From Phycisphaerales bacterium (GTDB lineage Bacteria > Planctomycetota > Phycisphaerae > Phycisphaerales > SM1A02): a stretch of DNA of 64,000 nt. The stretch covers positions 11,108 through 75,107 of the forward strand of contig JAKVBQ010000012.1 in the NCBI GenBank assembly GCA_022447205.1, read 5' to 3'. The notes beneath the pieces are model-generated. The model did not search any database, had not been told where the DNA came from, and saw nothing but the letters and a program-made list of their open reading frames with translations. Shown here one piece after another: positions 9,034 through 17,288 of the stretch (position 1 is its first letter; each line of letters opens with the position of its first letter). The position numbers and the translations under genes are program-made.

Positions 9034-9782
9034 CGCGCCAGCCTGCGGATCATGTGCAGGTCCTGTTCGTTGGTGACCTTGATGTTCGCGGGATCGCCCT
9101 CGACGACGGCCACCGGGATGCCCAGCCTTTCGACGAGCATCGCATCATCCGTGGCGTCACCGATCTCGGCCTGCGCATAGGCATCGACCAGGACCGTTCG
9201 GGCGAAGACCTGGGGAGTCTGGACCGCGACCACGTTGCTGCGTGGGATCGTCTCCTCGACGAGGTGTGCAGCGGGGGTCCCGGTGTCTTCGTCGATGTTG
9301 CCGAGGATCGCATCGGCGATCGCGTCATCCTCGGCACTCCGGACGGTGTCCTCCCCGATCCGCTTCAGCGTGCTGGTGACACGCACACCCGGGATCACCG
9401 CGTCATGGACTCGTGCCGCATCCAGGATGCGATCGAGGAGTTCCGGGGTGATGTTCGGTCGTGCACCGTCGTGAATCGCGACGTGCGTCGCCTCCTCGGG
9501 GACCTCGGCGAGGGCGTTTCGCACCGATTCCCAGCGTTCCGTGCTGCCACCAGCGACGACGCTCGCGCCGTGGAAGCCGAGCTGCGCGCCGTAGCGATCC
9601 TTGAATCCGTCGAGGTCGTCCGGTGGTGCCGCGACGATGATCTGGCAGGTCTCCTGCCGCTTCACGAACGCTTCGACCGCCCTGAGGAGGATCGGTCGGC
9701 CACCAAGGTCCTGGGAGAGCTTGTCCCCGAAGCCGAAGCGGGTGGACTGACCCGCGGCAGGGATGATGACGGCGAGTTTCAT
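9030..9782 (-). CDS. ispD: 2-C-methyl-D-erythritol 4-phosphate cytidylyltransferase
   Basis: Third enzyme of the MEP isoprenoid pathway, joining CTP and MEP. The nucleotide-binding loop is AVIIPAAGQSTRFG and the second conserved block is THVAIHDGARPNIT (the family has VxxHDGARP). The length of 250 residues is near the family norm of about 230. The usual Lys after the loop is present (GDKLSQDLGGRPIL), although the KQF context is altered. ATG at 9782 follows a TAGGCT box by six bases and is divergent from hslV. Confidence 0.92.
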   Translation of the reverse strand: MKLAVIIPAAGQSTRFGFGDKLSQDLGGRPILLRAVEAFVKRQETCQIIVAAPPDDLDGFKDRYGAQLGFHGASVVAGGSTERWESVRNALAEVPEEATHVAIHDGARPNITPELLDRILDAARVHDAVIPGVRVTSTLKRIGEDTVRSAEDDAIADAILGNIDEDTGTPAAHLVEETIPRSNVVAVQTPQVFARTVLVDAYAQAEIGDATDDAMLVERLGIPVAVVEGDPANIKVTNEQDLHMIRRLAR

Positions 9783-9788
9783 GCCGGA

Positions 9789-9794
9789 AGCCTA
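9789..9794 (-). promoter_or_regulatory. -10 box TAGGCT, leaderless geometry
   Basis: On the minus strand TAGGCT, six bases, then the ispD ATG at 9782. Confidence 0.5.
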
Positions 9795-9850
9795 CCCGGA
9801 GAGCCGGCGGTCGTCATGCCCGCCCCTCGACCGGTCCCGATCCGTTGCGA

Positions 9851-9856
9851 TAGCAT
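9851..9856 (+). promoter_or_regulatory. -10 box TAGCAT, leaderless geometry
   Basis: TAGCAT is followed by six bases (9857-9862) and the hslV ATG at 9863. Confidence 0.55.
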
Positions 9857-9862
9857 TCGTTC

Positions 9863-10429
9863 ATGAGCGAAAACACCATGGACACCCATCGAGCCACCAC
9901 GATCCTCTCGGTCCGAAGAGGGGAGTCGGTCGCCATCGCGGGTGACGGCCAGGTCACCCTCGGCAACATCGTCGCCAAGCCGGATGCGGTGAAGATCAGG
10001 CGACTCGATGAGGTGGGGTCCGGGCGACGAGGGGTGCTCGTCGGTTTCGCCGGTGCGGCGGCGGATGCCTTCGCCCTCATGGAGCAGTTCGAGAAGCACC
10101 TCAAGGAATCACCGACCAATCTTCGCCGTGCCTCGATCGAGCTCGCTCGCCTCTGGCGGACCGACCGTGCATTGCGCCGTCTCGACTCGATGATGATCGT
10201 CGCGGACCTCGAGGCGACCCTGATGGTGTCAGGTCAGGGTGACGTCATCGAACCGACGGACGGGGTCTGCGCCATCGGGTCCGGAGGTTCCTACGCCCTT
10301 GCCGCTGCGCGTGCTCTCGTCGAGCACACCGAGCTCGGACCCGAGGAGGTCTGTGCATCCTCGATGGCGATCGCCGCGGGCCTCTGCATCTACACGAACG
10401 ACTCGATCACCTCGCTGTCGCTGTCCTGA
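9863..10429 (+). CDS. hslV: ATP-dependent protease subunit HslV
   Basis: Proteasome-like peptidase of the HslUV complex, 188 residues. The N-terminal nucleophile threonine is expected at Thr12, after an 11-residue propeptide ([11 protein letters not shown]), in [19 protein letters not shown]. Other family blocks are [24 protein letters not shown] and [18 protein letters not shown]. Most HslV are made with a very short propeptide, so this one is slightly long. The partner ATPase HslU is not encoded in this window. The stop codon abuts the convergent Bfd-like gene with no spacing. Confidence 0.95.
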   Translation: MSENTMDTHRATTILSVRRGESVAIAGDGQVTLGNIVAKPDAVKIRRLDEVGSGRRGVLVGFAGAAADAFALMEQFEKHLKESPTNLRRASIELARLWRTDRALRRLDSMMIVADLEATLMVSGQGDVIEPTDGVCAIGSGGSYALAAARALVEHTELGPEEVCASSMAIAAGLCIYTNDSITSLSLS

Positions 10430-10699
10430 TCAGTCGGTGCTCGGCCGCTCGCCGGTCTTCCGGTAGTGCCGTCGCTGTTCCGCGTACGCCTCCGGCGAGA
10501 TCGTGAGATTCGGTTCCTCGCCGTCCTGCATCTGCTTCCAGAGTTGCTCGAGGGCGGGACGGCACCAACCGCACCCGGTGCCCGCACCGAGGCATTCACT
10601 CAACTGGCTCGCCACGCGTGGGCGTTCCCTGCGCAGGTAGTTGACCACCTTGCGCTGACTCACGTGGAAGCAGAGGCAGATGTCGCGGTCAGGATCCAT
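10430..10699 (-). CDS. Bfd-like [2Fe-2S]-binding protein
   Basis: 89 residues with four cysteines placed as in the bacterioferritin-associated ferredoxin domain: CLC near the N-terminus (Cys8, Cys10) and TGCGWC about 32 residues later. Such domains bind a [2Fe-2S] cluster and pass electrons, in Bfd itself to release iron from bacterioferritin. The C-terminal 35 residues are polar and probably disordered. It overlaps the end of the upstream coiled-coil protein gene by 11 bases, so the two are likely one transcript. Confidence 0.8.
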   Translation of the reverse strand: MDPDRDICLCFHVSQRKVVNYLRRERPRVASQLSECLGAGTGCGWCRPALEQLWKQMQDGEEPNLTISPEAYAEQRRHYRKTGERPSTD

Positions 10700-11690
10700 C
10701 GCCGGTCATCTCCTCGATGGCTTGCTCGGGGGTCGTGGTTCGTTCGAAGATCGGCATGATCGACGAGACCCTGACCAGGTAGTCCAGCCGGACCCAGGGA
10801 CTGATCTCGATGCCGCTCGCTCCGATCGCCGGTCGTTCGGTGGCTTCCTTCTCCTCCGAGCCCGCCGTGGATTCCTCGAGCTCGATCGCACTGAGCTTCG
10901 GTTCGAAGAGGCCCTTCATGAGCACTCGATCGAGCCCGCCCTGTGCCTGCCAGCCCTCGATGCGGGCCACCAGGGCCTCGTTGAGTGCGACGGTGAACGG
11001 TGCGCCTGCGGATACACCCCGTGGGGTGACCGCCTGCATGGTGAACACGTTGCTCCGTTCGTCATCACCTCGCTCGAGAATGCGGGCCGGCCAGGTGACC
11101 GACTTCCGGTAGGAGAGGTTCGTCCTCTGGATCCAGGAGTCGAGGGTGGCAGCGGACTCCACCCTGGCGAGTTCGTTGGTTGATTCGATGCCGAGTGCGA
11201 ATGAGGGGTCCTTGGCGAGGTCGTGACGGAAGTCCCACTTCAGGGCCTCGAGAATCGATGCCGGGTTGTCGAAGACCGACGCAGGGCGTCTTGCTCCTCG
11301 CGGTTTGGCGGGGGCGGGTCGCTCGGCCTCCGATTGCAGTGGGAGCGGGCCGGGGTCTTCGGTCCCGGTGCCGTTCAGTTCGACGATCAGCCTGCGAAGT
11401 TCGACCAGCTGCGCTTCGAGCTCGGCCACCCGTTGGTTCAAGCGAGTGACCTCGGACTCGAGCTCCCGGATCCGCGTGCCCTGTTCCTCGGGCAGCTGCA
11501 TCTTTTCCGAGTCGTCTGCGTACAAGAAGGAGGTGCCTGCAACGTGCCCGACAAGGACGAGGGCGAGCAGGCAGGCCACCGGTCGAAGCGTCCCCTGCGG
11601 TCGTCGTCGGGGCTTGAAACGGACCCTCCTCCTCGATCTGGCCTCAATGGAGGGGTTGGGGGATTCGGGTTGGAGAAAATCCGTCTGCAT
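10689..11690 (-). CDS. Membrane-anchored coiled-coil protein, function unknown
   Basis: I do not recognise a family. The product of 333 residues has an Arg-rich start (SRRRVRFKPRRR), one membrane segment (ACLLALVLVGHVAG, about residues 40-53), then a coiled coil (RIRELESEVTRLNQRVAELEAQL), a Pro-rich linker and a folded C-terminal part of about 200 residues. The ATG at 11690 is chosen over the in-frame ATG at 11699 because the latter lies one base after the TAGAAT box. It is divergent from the coiled-coil gene at 11778 and precedes the Bfd-like gene. Confidence 0.6.
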   Translation of the reverse strand: MQTDFLQPESPNPSIEARSRRRVRFKPRRRPQGTLRPVACLLALVLVGHVAGTSFLYADDSEKMQLPEEQGTRIRELESEVTRLNQRVAELEAQLVELRRLIVELNGTGTEDPGPLPLQSEAERPAPAKPRGARRPASVFDNPASILEALKWDFRHDLAKDPSFALGIESTNELARVESAATLDSWIQRTNLSYRKSVTWPARILERGDDERSNVFTMQAVTPRGVSAGAPFTVALNEALVARIEGWQAQGGLDRVLMKGLFEPKLSAIELEESTAGSEEKEATERPAIGASGIEISPWVRLDYLVRVSSIMPIFERTTTPEQAIEEMTGDGS

Positions 11691-11700
11691 CTCACCCATG

Positions 11701-11706
11701 ATTCTA
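11701..11706 (-). promoter_or_regulatory. -10 box TAGAAT
   Basis: TAGAAT on the minus strand, ten bases before the ATG at 11690; it decides against the ATG at 11699. Confidence 0.45.
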
Positions 11707-11738
11707 GGGAATACGGTGAGGAAGGCCCATCTGGCCGA

Positions 11739-11744
11739 TAGCAT
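11739..11744 (+). promoter_or_regulatory. -10 box TAGCAT with downstream Shine-Dalgarno
   Basis: TAGCAT predicts a start near 11751 and a leader of about 27 bases holding GGAGGA at 11765-11770, seven bases before the ATG at 11778. Confidence 0.5.
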
Positions 11745-11777
11745 GGTAGGCGTCAACACCCCGTGGAGGATCATTCG

Positions 11778-13607
11778 ATGTCTGACAGGGAGACCCCCCT
11801 CGAATTCAGGAAGCTGATCGGACTCGTCCGAGGTCGACTCGCTCTCGAGCGATTCCTTGCCGGCATCCATGACTGCCTCGTGGTCTCCCTGGTCCTGGTC
11901 CTCCTCCTGGTCGTCGTCTCCAAGCTCACGCCCGCGGTGGCTCCGGTGTGGTGGATCGTCTTCACGGCACTTGGCGTGGGGTCACTTCTCGGTGCATTGG
12001 TGCTGGCTCGACGGGGCCGGTTGTCGGACTCCGCCATCGCTGCACTGATCGACGAGCGTCTTGAACTTCGAGATCGATTCAGCACCGCGCTGCATTGCGC
12101 CGGTCGAGACGATCCCTTCGCCCGGGCGGCCCTCGACGAGGCATTGTCCGTGGCGCGTGATGCGGAAAACAGGCGCCGCCTTGCCCGCGAATTCGCTCCC
12201 CGCGCTCCCGGTGGTTCATGGGTCGCGCCCCTCATCGGGGTGATCGCCTTCGTGCTCTGGTTCAGCGTGCCTGCGGGCGATGTCTTCGCCTCGACCGACG
12301 AGGAGGGAATGCAGGCGGCCGACGAGGAACGACTTGCCGTCGAGGACACGATCAGAACCGTGCTCGACCAGATCGAGGAGAACCCGGAGCTCAACGAAGA
12401 GCTTGGGGACGTCGCGAACAACTTCGCGCTCGATGAAGGTCGCCCCGACGGCGAGATGGATTCGGAAGAGGCGCGTCGAGAGGCGTTGCGGAAGGTCTCC
12501 GAACTCGAGCAGCGACTCGACGAACTCGTCAACGGCGAGAAGGGCAAGGAGATGGACGCCATGGAGCGTGCTCTCTCCGAGATGGAGGACGTCGGGGACG
12601 GCGATGCTCGTGAACTGTCGCAGGCCCTGAAGGATGGTGACTTCTCCAAGGCACAGGAGGCCCTCGAGAAGATCGAGAAGGAGCTCGCCGAGCAGGACAT
12701 GACCGATGAACAGCGTGCGGAACTCGCCGAGCAGCTCAAGGAGATGGCGGAACAGCTCAAGAAGGCTTCGGAGAACAAGGACGCCCTCAAGGATGCGTTG
12801 AAGCGAGCGGGTCTGGATCCCGCCCTCGCCAACAACCCGGAGGCCCTCAAGCAGGCGATGCAGCAGGCCGGCCAGCTCAACGAACAGCAGATGCAGCAGC
12901 TCCAGAACATGGCGAAGGCCCAGCAGTCCGCCAACTCCAGCTGCAAGAACATGAGTGATGCGATGTCGCAGATGGCGCAGCAGTGCCAGCAGGGTCAGCC
13001 CGGTGCCTCGCAGGGGCAGCAGATGCAGCAGATGCTCTCCCAGGCCGACCAGATGCAGCAGATGCTCATGCAGGCGAAGTCCGCCCAGGGCCAGTGCCAG
13101 GGCAACAGCGCCTCGAGTCTCGGCCAGAACTTCGCCAGCATGCTGCCCTCGAAGCCCCAGCCCGGCGATCAGCAGCAGCGTCCGCCCGGCAACGGTTTCG
13201 GCTCGCAGCCCAACGGCGGCGGCACCGGCAACGCACCGATCCAGGAGACGAAGTTCGGTACCCGGCTCCAGAAGGAACAGGTCGCACTCCAGGAGGGCGG
13301 CGACGTCATCTCCCGCCAGCTCATCGAATCCAGCAACCCCGTGGTCGGTGAATCCACCGTCGAGATCCAGGCCACGGCCGATCGCATCATCCGCGGTTGG
13401 GAGGAGGGGGCACGGGATGAACTCGTCCCGGCACATCGACGGGAAGGCGTCAAGGGCTACCTTGGTGAACTGACCCGGAGACTGAATGCCAGGCGACGAG
13501 CCGAAACCTCCGGTGACACCGAAGGCGCTGCGCCCGCCGGGGAGACCGGCGACGCTCCCGCTGAAACCGAGGCCGCACCGTCCGGTGAGTCGACTCAGTC
13601 GGAGTGA
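11778..13607 (+). CDS. Membrane protein with long coiled coil and Gln/Met-rich region
   Basis: 609 residues. The N-terminal half has a helical pair of membrane segments (LVVSLVLVLLLVVVSKL and VPVWW-type stretch following) and a third near residue 155 (LIGVIAFVLWFSV), then a very acidic coiled coil (residues about 175-350) and a low-complexity part rich in Gln and Met (about 350-470, many MQQM/QQGQ units). The layout resembles DUF4175-type proteins that accompany MoxR/VWA genes in planctomycetes, but I assign no function. Start ATG 11778 has GGAGGA seven bases upstream. It overlaps the next gene as GTGA. Confidence 0.7.
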   Translation: MSDRETPLEFRKLIGLVRGRLALERFLAGIHDCLVVSLVLVLLLVVVSKLTPAVAPVWWIVFTALGVGSLLGALVLARRGRLSDSAIAALIDERLELRDRFSTALHCAGRDDPFARAALDEALSVARDAENRRRLAREFAPRAPGGSWVAPLIGVIAFVLWFSVPAGDVFASTDEEGMQAADEERLAVEDTIRTVLDQIEENPELNEELGDVANNFALDEGRPDGEMDSEEARREALRKVSELEQRLDELVNGEKGKEMDAMERALSEMEDVGDGDARELSQALKDGDFSKAQEALEKIEKELAEQDMTDEQRAELAEQLKEMAEQLKKASENKDALKDALKRAGLDPALANNPEALKQAMQQAGQLNEQQMQQLQNMAKAQQSANSSCKNMSDAMSQMAQQCQQGQPGASQGQQMQQMLSQADQMQQMLMQAKSAQGQCQGNSASSLGQNFASMLPSKPQPGDQQQRPPGNGFGSQPNGGGTGNAPIQETKFGTRLQKEQVALQEGGDVISRQLIESSNPVVGESTVEIQATADRIIRGWEEGARDELVPAHRREGVKGYLGELTRRLNARRRAETSGDTEGAAPAGETGDAPAETEAAPSGESTQSE

Positions 13608-14695
13608 TCACGCTCGTGCGCGTACTCGACCTGGGCACGTCCGCCATCATCTGCACGATTCTCCTGGCCACGTTGCTCCTTCACGGGTGTGACCGGGCTT
13701 CGTCCGACCCCAGGCCGGTCGTGGTCTACGTCTCCGCCGACGAGGCGATCGCGCGACCGATCCTCCAGCAATTCGAAGCGGCCACCGGCATCGAGGTCCT
13801 GCCGGTCTTCGATACCGAGGTCACCAAGACCACCGGCCTGGTGACACGACTGAGGTCCGAGCGGGAACGGCCACGAGCCGACCTGTTCTGGTCCAGCGAA
13901 TGCTTCAGGATGATCGAGCTGGACCAGGATGGCATGCTCGCGCCGCTGACCGGGGCACCGTTCGACGACTGGATGTCCGGAAGGGCTGGTCTCTGGCGCT
14001 CCGATGCCGGAACCTGGCACGCATTCGCTCCGCGCGCCCGTGTCCTCGTGCATCGTGTCGAGGAGGCCGGTGAGCGTGAGACACCACTCCCGGGTACCTG
14101 GTTCGAACTTGCCGACCCTCGTTGGAAGGGGCGGATCGCGATGGCGGATCCGCGCTTCGGGACGACCAGTGGTCACCTCGGCGCCATGAAGGCCTACTGG
14201 ATTCGGGACGGAAGACCGGAGCGCTTCGATGACTGGGTGGACGGGCTCGCGGGGAACGAGGTTGCGATCCTCACCACCGGCAACGCCGGCGTGGTCGAAG
14301 CGGTCGCTGCCGGCCGTTACGACATCGGCATGACCGACACCGATGATGTCTGGGCCGCCCGGGAGCGTGGCTTCGACGTGGCGCTCATCTACCCGCGACA
14401 TGCCTCGGCTGATCGGGTCGGTGGCGGCACGCTGCTCATCCCCAACACCGTGGCGAGGATCGTCGGTGGTCCGAACCCCGAAGGCGCACACGCCCTTGCG
14501 CGGTGGCTGCTCTCCGAAGAGGTCGAGGATCTTCTGGCCCGTTCGAGTTCCCACAACATCCGACTCCGCTCCGACGGAACGGATCCCTACGACGTCCCTG
14601 ATGTCCTTGACGTCGATCTCGTCGAGGCCAGTGCGCAGATGCCGGAAGCGATCCGGCGGCTTCGTGGCGCAGTACGGACCGGTGGCGAGGAATGA
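13604..14695 (+). CDS. ABC transporter substrate-binding lipoprotein (Fe3+ type)
   Basis: 363-residue extracellular solute-binding protein of the FbpA/AfuA group. The signal ends in a lipobox (LLHGC, Cys29), followed by the first strand VVVYVSADEAIARPILQQFE, typical of this group. Later blocks such as RADLFWSSECF, GRIAMADPRFGTTSGHLGAM and GRYDIGMTDTDD fit the ligand-binding cleft. It would deliver a metal or small anion to a membrane permease. GTG start overlaps the previous stop, and its stop overlaps the permease fusion start as ATGA. No ATPase gene is found beside it. Confidence 0.85.
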   Translation: MITLVRVLDLGTSAIICTILLATLLLHGCDRASSDPRPVVVYVSADEAIARPILQQFEAATGIEVLPVFDTEVTKTTGLVTRLRSERERPRADLFWSSECFRMIELDQDGMLAPLTGAPFDDWMSGRAGLWRSDAGTWHAFAPRARVLVHRVEEAGERETPLPGTWFELADPRWKGRIAMADPRFGTTSGHLGAMKAYWIRDGRPERFDDWVDGLAGNEVAILTTGNAGVVEAVAAGRYDIGMTDTDDVWAARERGFDVALIYPRHASADRVGGGTLLIPNTVARIVGGPNPEGAHALARWLLSEEVEDLLARSSSHNIRLRSDGTDPYDVPDVLDVDLVEASAQMPEAIRRLRGAVRTGGEE

Positions 14696-17193
14696 GCGCG
14701 ACGTGGTGCTTGCCGGCACGACTTTCCGGTCTCCTGTCCTGTCTCCTCATCGGGCTGGCCCTTCTCTGGCCTGCAGCCTGCTCGCTCGGGTCGATGTTCG
14801 AGGCCGACCCGGTCGATCCATCGCTCCTTGACGGTTCCGCGTTCCTTCGCACCCTGGGATGGGCCGTTCTGGTCGCACTGGTGTCGATCCCGCTCGGGGT
14901 GGCGGGGGCATCCGCCCTTGCCCGGGTCATTCGTGGAGGGCGGGGAGCGCCGGTCGCGCTGTTTCTCGTGACTGCGCCGTTGTGTGTTCCCGGGTATGCC
15001 GTCTTCTGGTGCTGGTGGCAGTTCTTCGGGCCCGGTTCGACGATCGGTGCACTGGCACTTCGCATGGATGCCGCGGTGTTCCTGCGGGAAGTCGTGCTGC
15101 TGGTCGCACTCGCCTGCTGGTCCTGGCCACTCGTGACCTGGCCGCTGGTCCTCTCCCGATTGCATCGAGCCGATTCCGCCAGGGTGCTGGGAGATCTCGA
15201 TGGCGCACCATGGCACCGGCGACTCGCACTTCGCTGGCGCGAGGATCGTGCCGCGCTTCTGCTGGGGTGTGCGCTCGTCGCGTTCCTCACGGCGAGTGCG
15301 ACGGTGTCGTTCGATCTCGCTCAGGTGGTGACGGTCGGATTCGAACTGCGTGCGCTCGATGCGACCGGCGCATCCCCCGGTGCACTCCTGCGGTTGTCCC
15401 TGCCGGCGGTGGCGCTCGCCCTCGCGGGCGGACTCCTGATTCCCGGATTGCTTCGAGTCACCACTCGTCGCTGGCGTTCGAGTCGGGGACTGCGCATGGA
15501 CGTCCCTTCGGGAAGCGCGCGGCCGTGGATGGTGCTGGGCCTCCTCGCCGGGGGGACGATGCTCGTTCCACTGGGCATCGCGATCCTCGGGGTGCGATCA
15601 CTCGATCCGAGTCTCTTCTGGACGCTGCATGCCACCGCCGTCCTTCGGACCCTGACCGGAGCCTTGCTCGACGGTCTGGTCGGCGCCGCCCTGGCCGGTG
15701 CCATCTTCCTTCAGATCGTTCATGGTGGACGTTTCCTGCGCACCGTCGGCGTGGTGTTCGGGATCCTCTGGATCGGTGCCGCACTCCTGCCGTCGATCTC
15801 CATCAGTGCGGGGTTGACCGCTGCCTACAACGGTGACGTCCTCGGGCCGTTCTTCTATGACAACGGCCTGGTGCTGCTCCTCGGTCACCTCACGCGAAGT
15901 GGTGGTGTCGTGGCGGCGATCGCGATGGTGGCGGCATTCATCGAACGAGGCTCGAAAGCCGATGCACGTCGACTCGATCCGCCGCGCCTCGGTGGAGTCC
16001 TTCCAAGGTTCCGAAGTACGATGCTCCTCGCGTTCGCGGTCTCCGCTGTGGCTTCACTCGGTGAGCTCGTCATGACCGCACGACTTGCACCGCCTGGAGA
16101 TGGACGGATCGCCACGACCCTGCTCAATGCAATGCACTACCAGCGTCCGGACACGGTCCTCGTCGCCCTGGCCGGCCTGGTCCTGACCGGCTGGCTGCTT
16201 GCGGTCCTGCTGGTGCGGCTCCTGCCGCGGACGTCGGGGTTCCCGGGCTCGCTCCTGCTCCTCCTTGCCGTCCTGCCGATCCTGCCGGCGTGCACCGAGG
16301 AACCTGCACCGAAAACCGGTTCGGTGGTTCCCTCCGACATCCTGGTGGGCGCACCCGGACGCGGCCCCGGACTCTTCGACTTCCCGCGAGGCATCGCACT
16401 CGATCCGACGCGTCCCGCCTTCTACGTGGTGGACAAGACCTCCCGAATCCAGCGCTTCTCCCTCGATGGGCGGTACGAGACCGGTTGGCAGCTCCCGGAG
16501 TGGCGGGTGGGTCGGCCGGTCGGCATCTCGGTGGCCCCGGATGGTCGGGTCTTCGTTCCCGACACGCATTACCACCGCATCATCATCTACGACCCGGAAG
16601 GCAACGAGCTGCAGCGGTTCGGTTCCTTCGGGACCGGTCCCGGCGAGTTCGTCTACCCGACCGACATCGCCTTCGGACCGGATGGTTCGCTCTACATCGC
16701 GGAGTACGGCACCAACGACCGGATCCAGGTCTTCGACCAGGAGGGGACCTATCTCCGGGAGTTCGGACGCTTCGGACGTGAACAGGACGCCTTCGCCCGA
16801 CCGCAGTCGATCGCACTCTCCACCGATCGAAACGAACTCTACGTCGCCGACACCTGCAACCATCGCATCGGCGTGCATGCGCTTGACGGCACCTGGCTGC
16901 GTTCACTCGCGGGCCCCGGGACCGAGCCCGGTCAGCTCTCCTATCCGCATGGTCTCGAGCTCCTGCCCGATGGCACCCTGCTCGTGAGTGAGACCGGTAC
17001 CGATCGGGTGCAGCGCCTCGATGCCCTGACCGGAGCAAGCCTGGGGACGTGGGGGACCGCGGGATTCCGCCGCGGTCAGTTGAGGACCCCCTGGGGTGTC
17101 GCCAGTGACGGCGAACGCCTCCTGGTGCTGGACTCCGGGAACGCCAGGGTCCAGATCGGACCGCTTCCCGAGCGCCGGCACGATCGGCCCTAG
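14692..17193 (+). CDS. ABC permease fused to NHL-repeat beta-propeller
   Basis: 833 residues in two parts. Residues 1 to about 510 are a hydrophobic ABC permease of the FbpB/iron type with two six-segment-like halves; LGELVMTARLAPPGDGRIATTLLNAMHY is the conserved cytoplasmic-loop region of the second half, written here across its key residues LGE, PPG and MHY, and a weaker loop (DGAPWHRRLAL) occurs in the first. Residues 534-833 form an NHL propeller with units such as FDFPRGIALDP, PVGISVAPDGRVFVPDT and YPTDIAFGPDGSLYIAEYG. The junction holds a lipobox-like LPILPAC with Cys534, and an in-frame GTG at 16213 could start a separate 326-residue lipoprotein. Either way the propeller lies outside the membrane. 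It follows the binding lipoprotein by a 4-base overlap. Confidence 0.8.
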   Translation: MSATWCLPARLSGLLSCLLIGLALLWPAACSLGSMFEADPVDPSLLDGSAFLRTLGWAVLVALVSIPLGVAGASALARVIRGGRGAPVALFLVTAPLCVPGYAVFWCWWQFFGPGSTIGALALRMDAAVFLREVVLLVALACWSWPLVTWPLVLSRLHRADSARVLGDLDGAPWHRRLALRWREDRAALLLGCALVAFLTASATVSFDLAQVVTVGFELRALDATGASPGALLRLSLPAVALALAGGLLIPGLLRVTTRRWRSSRGLRMDVPSGSARPWMVLGLLAGGTMLVPLGIAILGVRSLDPSLFWTLHATAVLRTLTGALLDGLVGAALAGAIFLQIVHGGRFLRTVGVVFGILWIGAALLPSISISAGLTAAYNGDVLGPFFYDNGLVLLLGHLTRSGGVVAAIAMVAAFIERGSKADARRLDPPRLGGVLPRFRSTMLLAFAVSAVASLGELVMTARLAPPGDGRIATTLLNAMHYQRPDTVLVALAGLVLTGWLLAVLLVRLLPRTSGFPGSLLLLLAVLPILPACTEEPAPKTGSVVPSDILVGAPGRGPGLFDFPRGIALDPTRPAFYVVDKTSRIQRFSLDGRYETGWQLPEWRVGRPVGISVAPDGRVFVPDTHYHRIIIYDPEGNELQRFGSFGTGPGEFVYPTDIAFGPDGSLYIAEYGTNDRIQVFDQEGTYLREFGRFGREQDAFARPQSIALSTDRNELYVADTCNHRIGVHALDGTWLRSLAGPGTEPGQLSYPHGLELLPDGTLLVSETGTDRVQRLDALTGASLGTWGTAGFRRGQLRTPWGVASDGERLLVLDSGNARVQIGPLPERRHDRP

Positions 17194-17254
17194 TGCGCCC
17201 CGACCGGCCGGTGCGAGCGCTCGTCCTTTTCCACGCTTCTGCTGCCGACTCGGG

Positions 17255-17260
17255 TAGAAT
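17255..17260 (+). promoter_or_regulatory. -10 box TAGAAT before the VWA/MoxR operon
   Basis: TAGAAT lies 28 bases before the ATG at 17289, in the only gap (95 bases) of the 11778-24278 run, so the VWA genes probably have their own promoter. Confidence 0.5.
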
Positions 17261-17288
17261 CCGGACAGGAAGGGCGCGTTGACGAGCA

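Noticed and set aside
12216-13436. 406-residue minus-strand open frame
   Set aside because: Leu/His-rich composition mirrors the Gln/Glu-rich coiled coil on the plus strand.
13604-17193. Missing ABC ATPase hidden as a small frame
   Set aside because: No Walker A/ABC signature (LSGGQ-like) occurs in any frame between 11700 and 24300, so the ATPase is outside this region.
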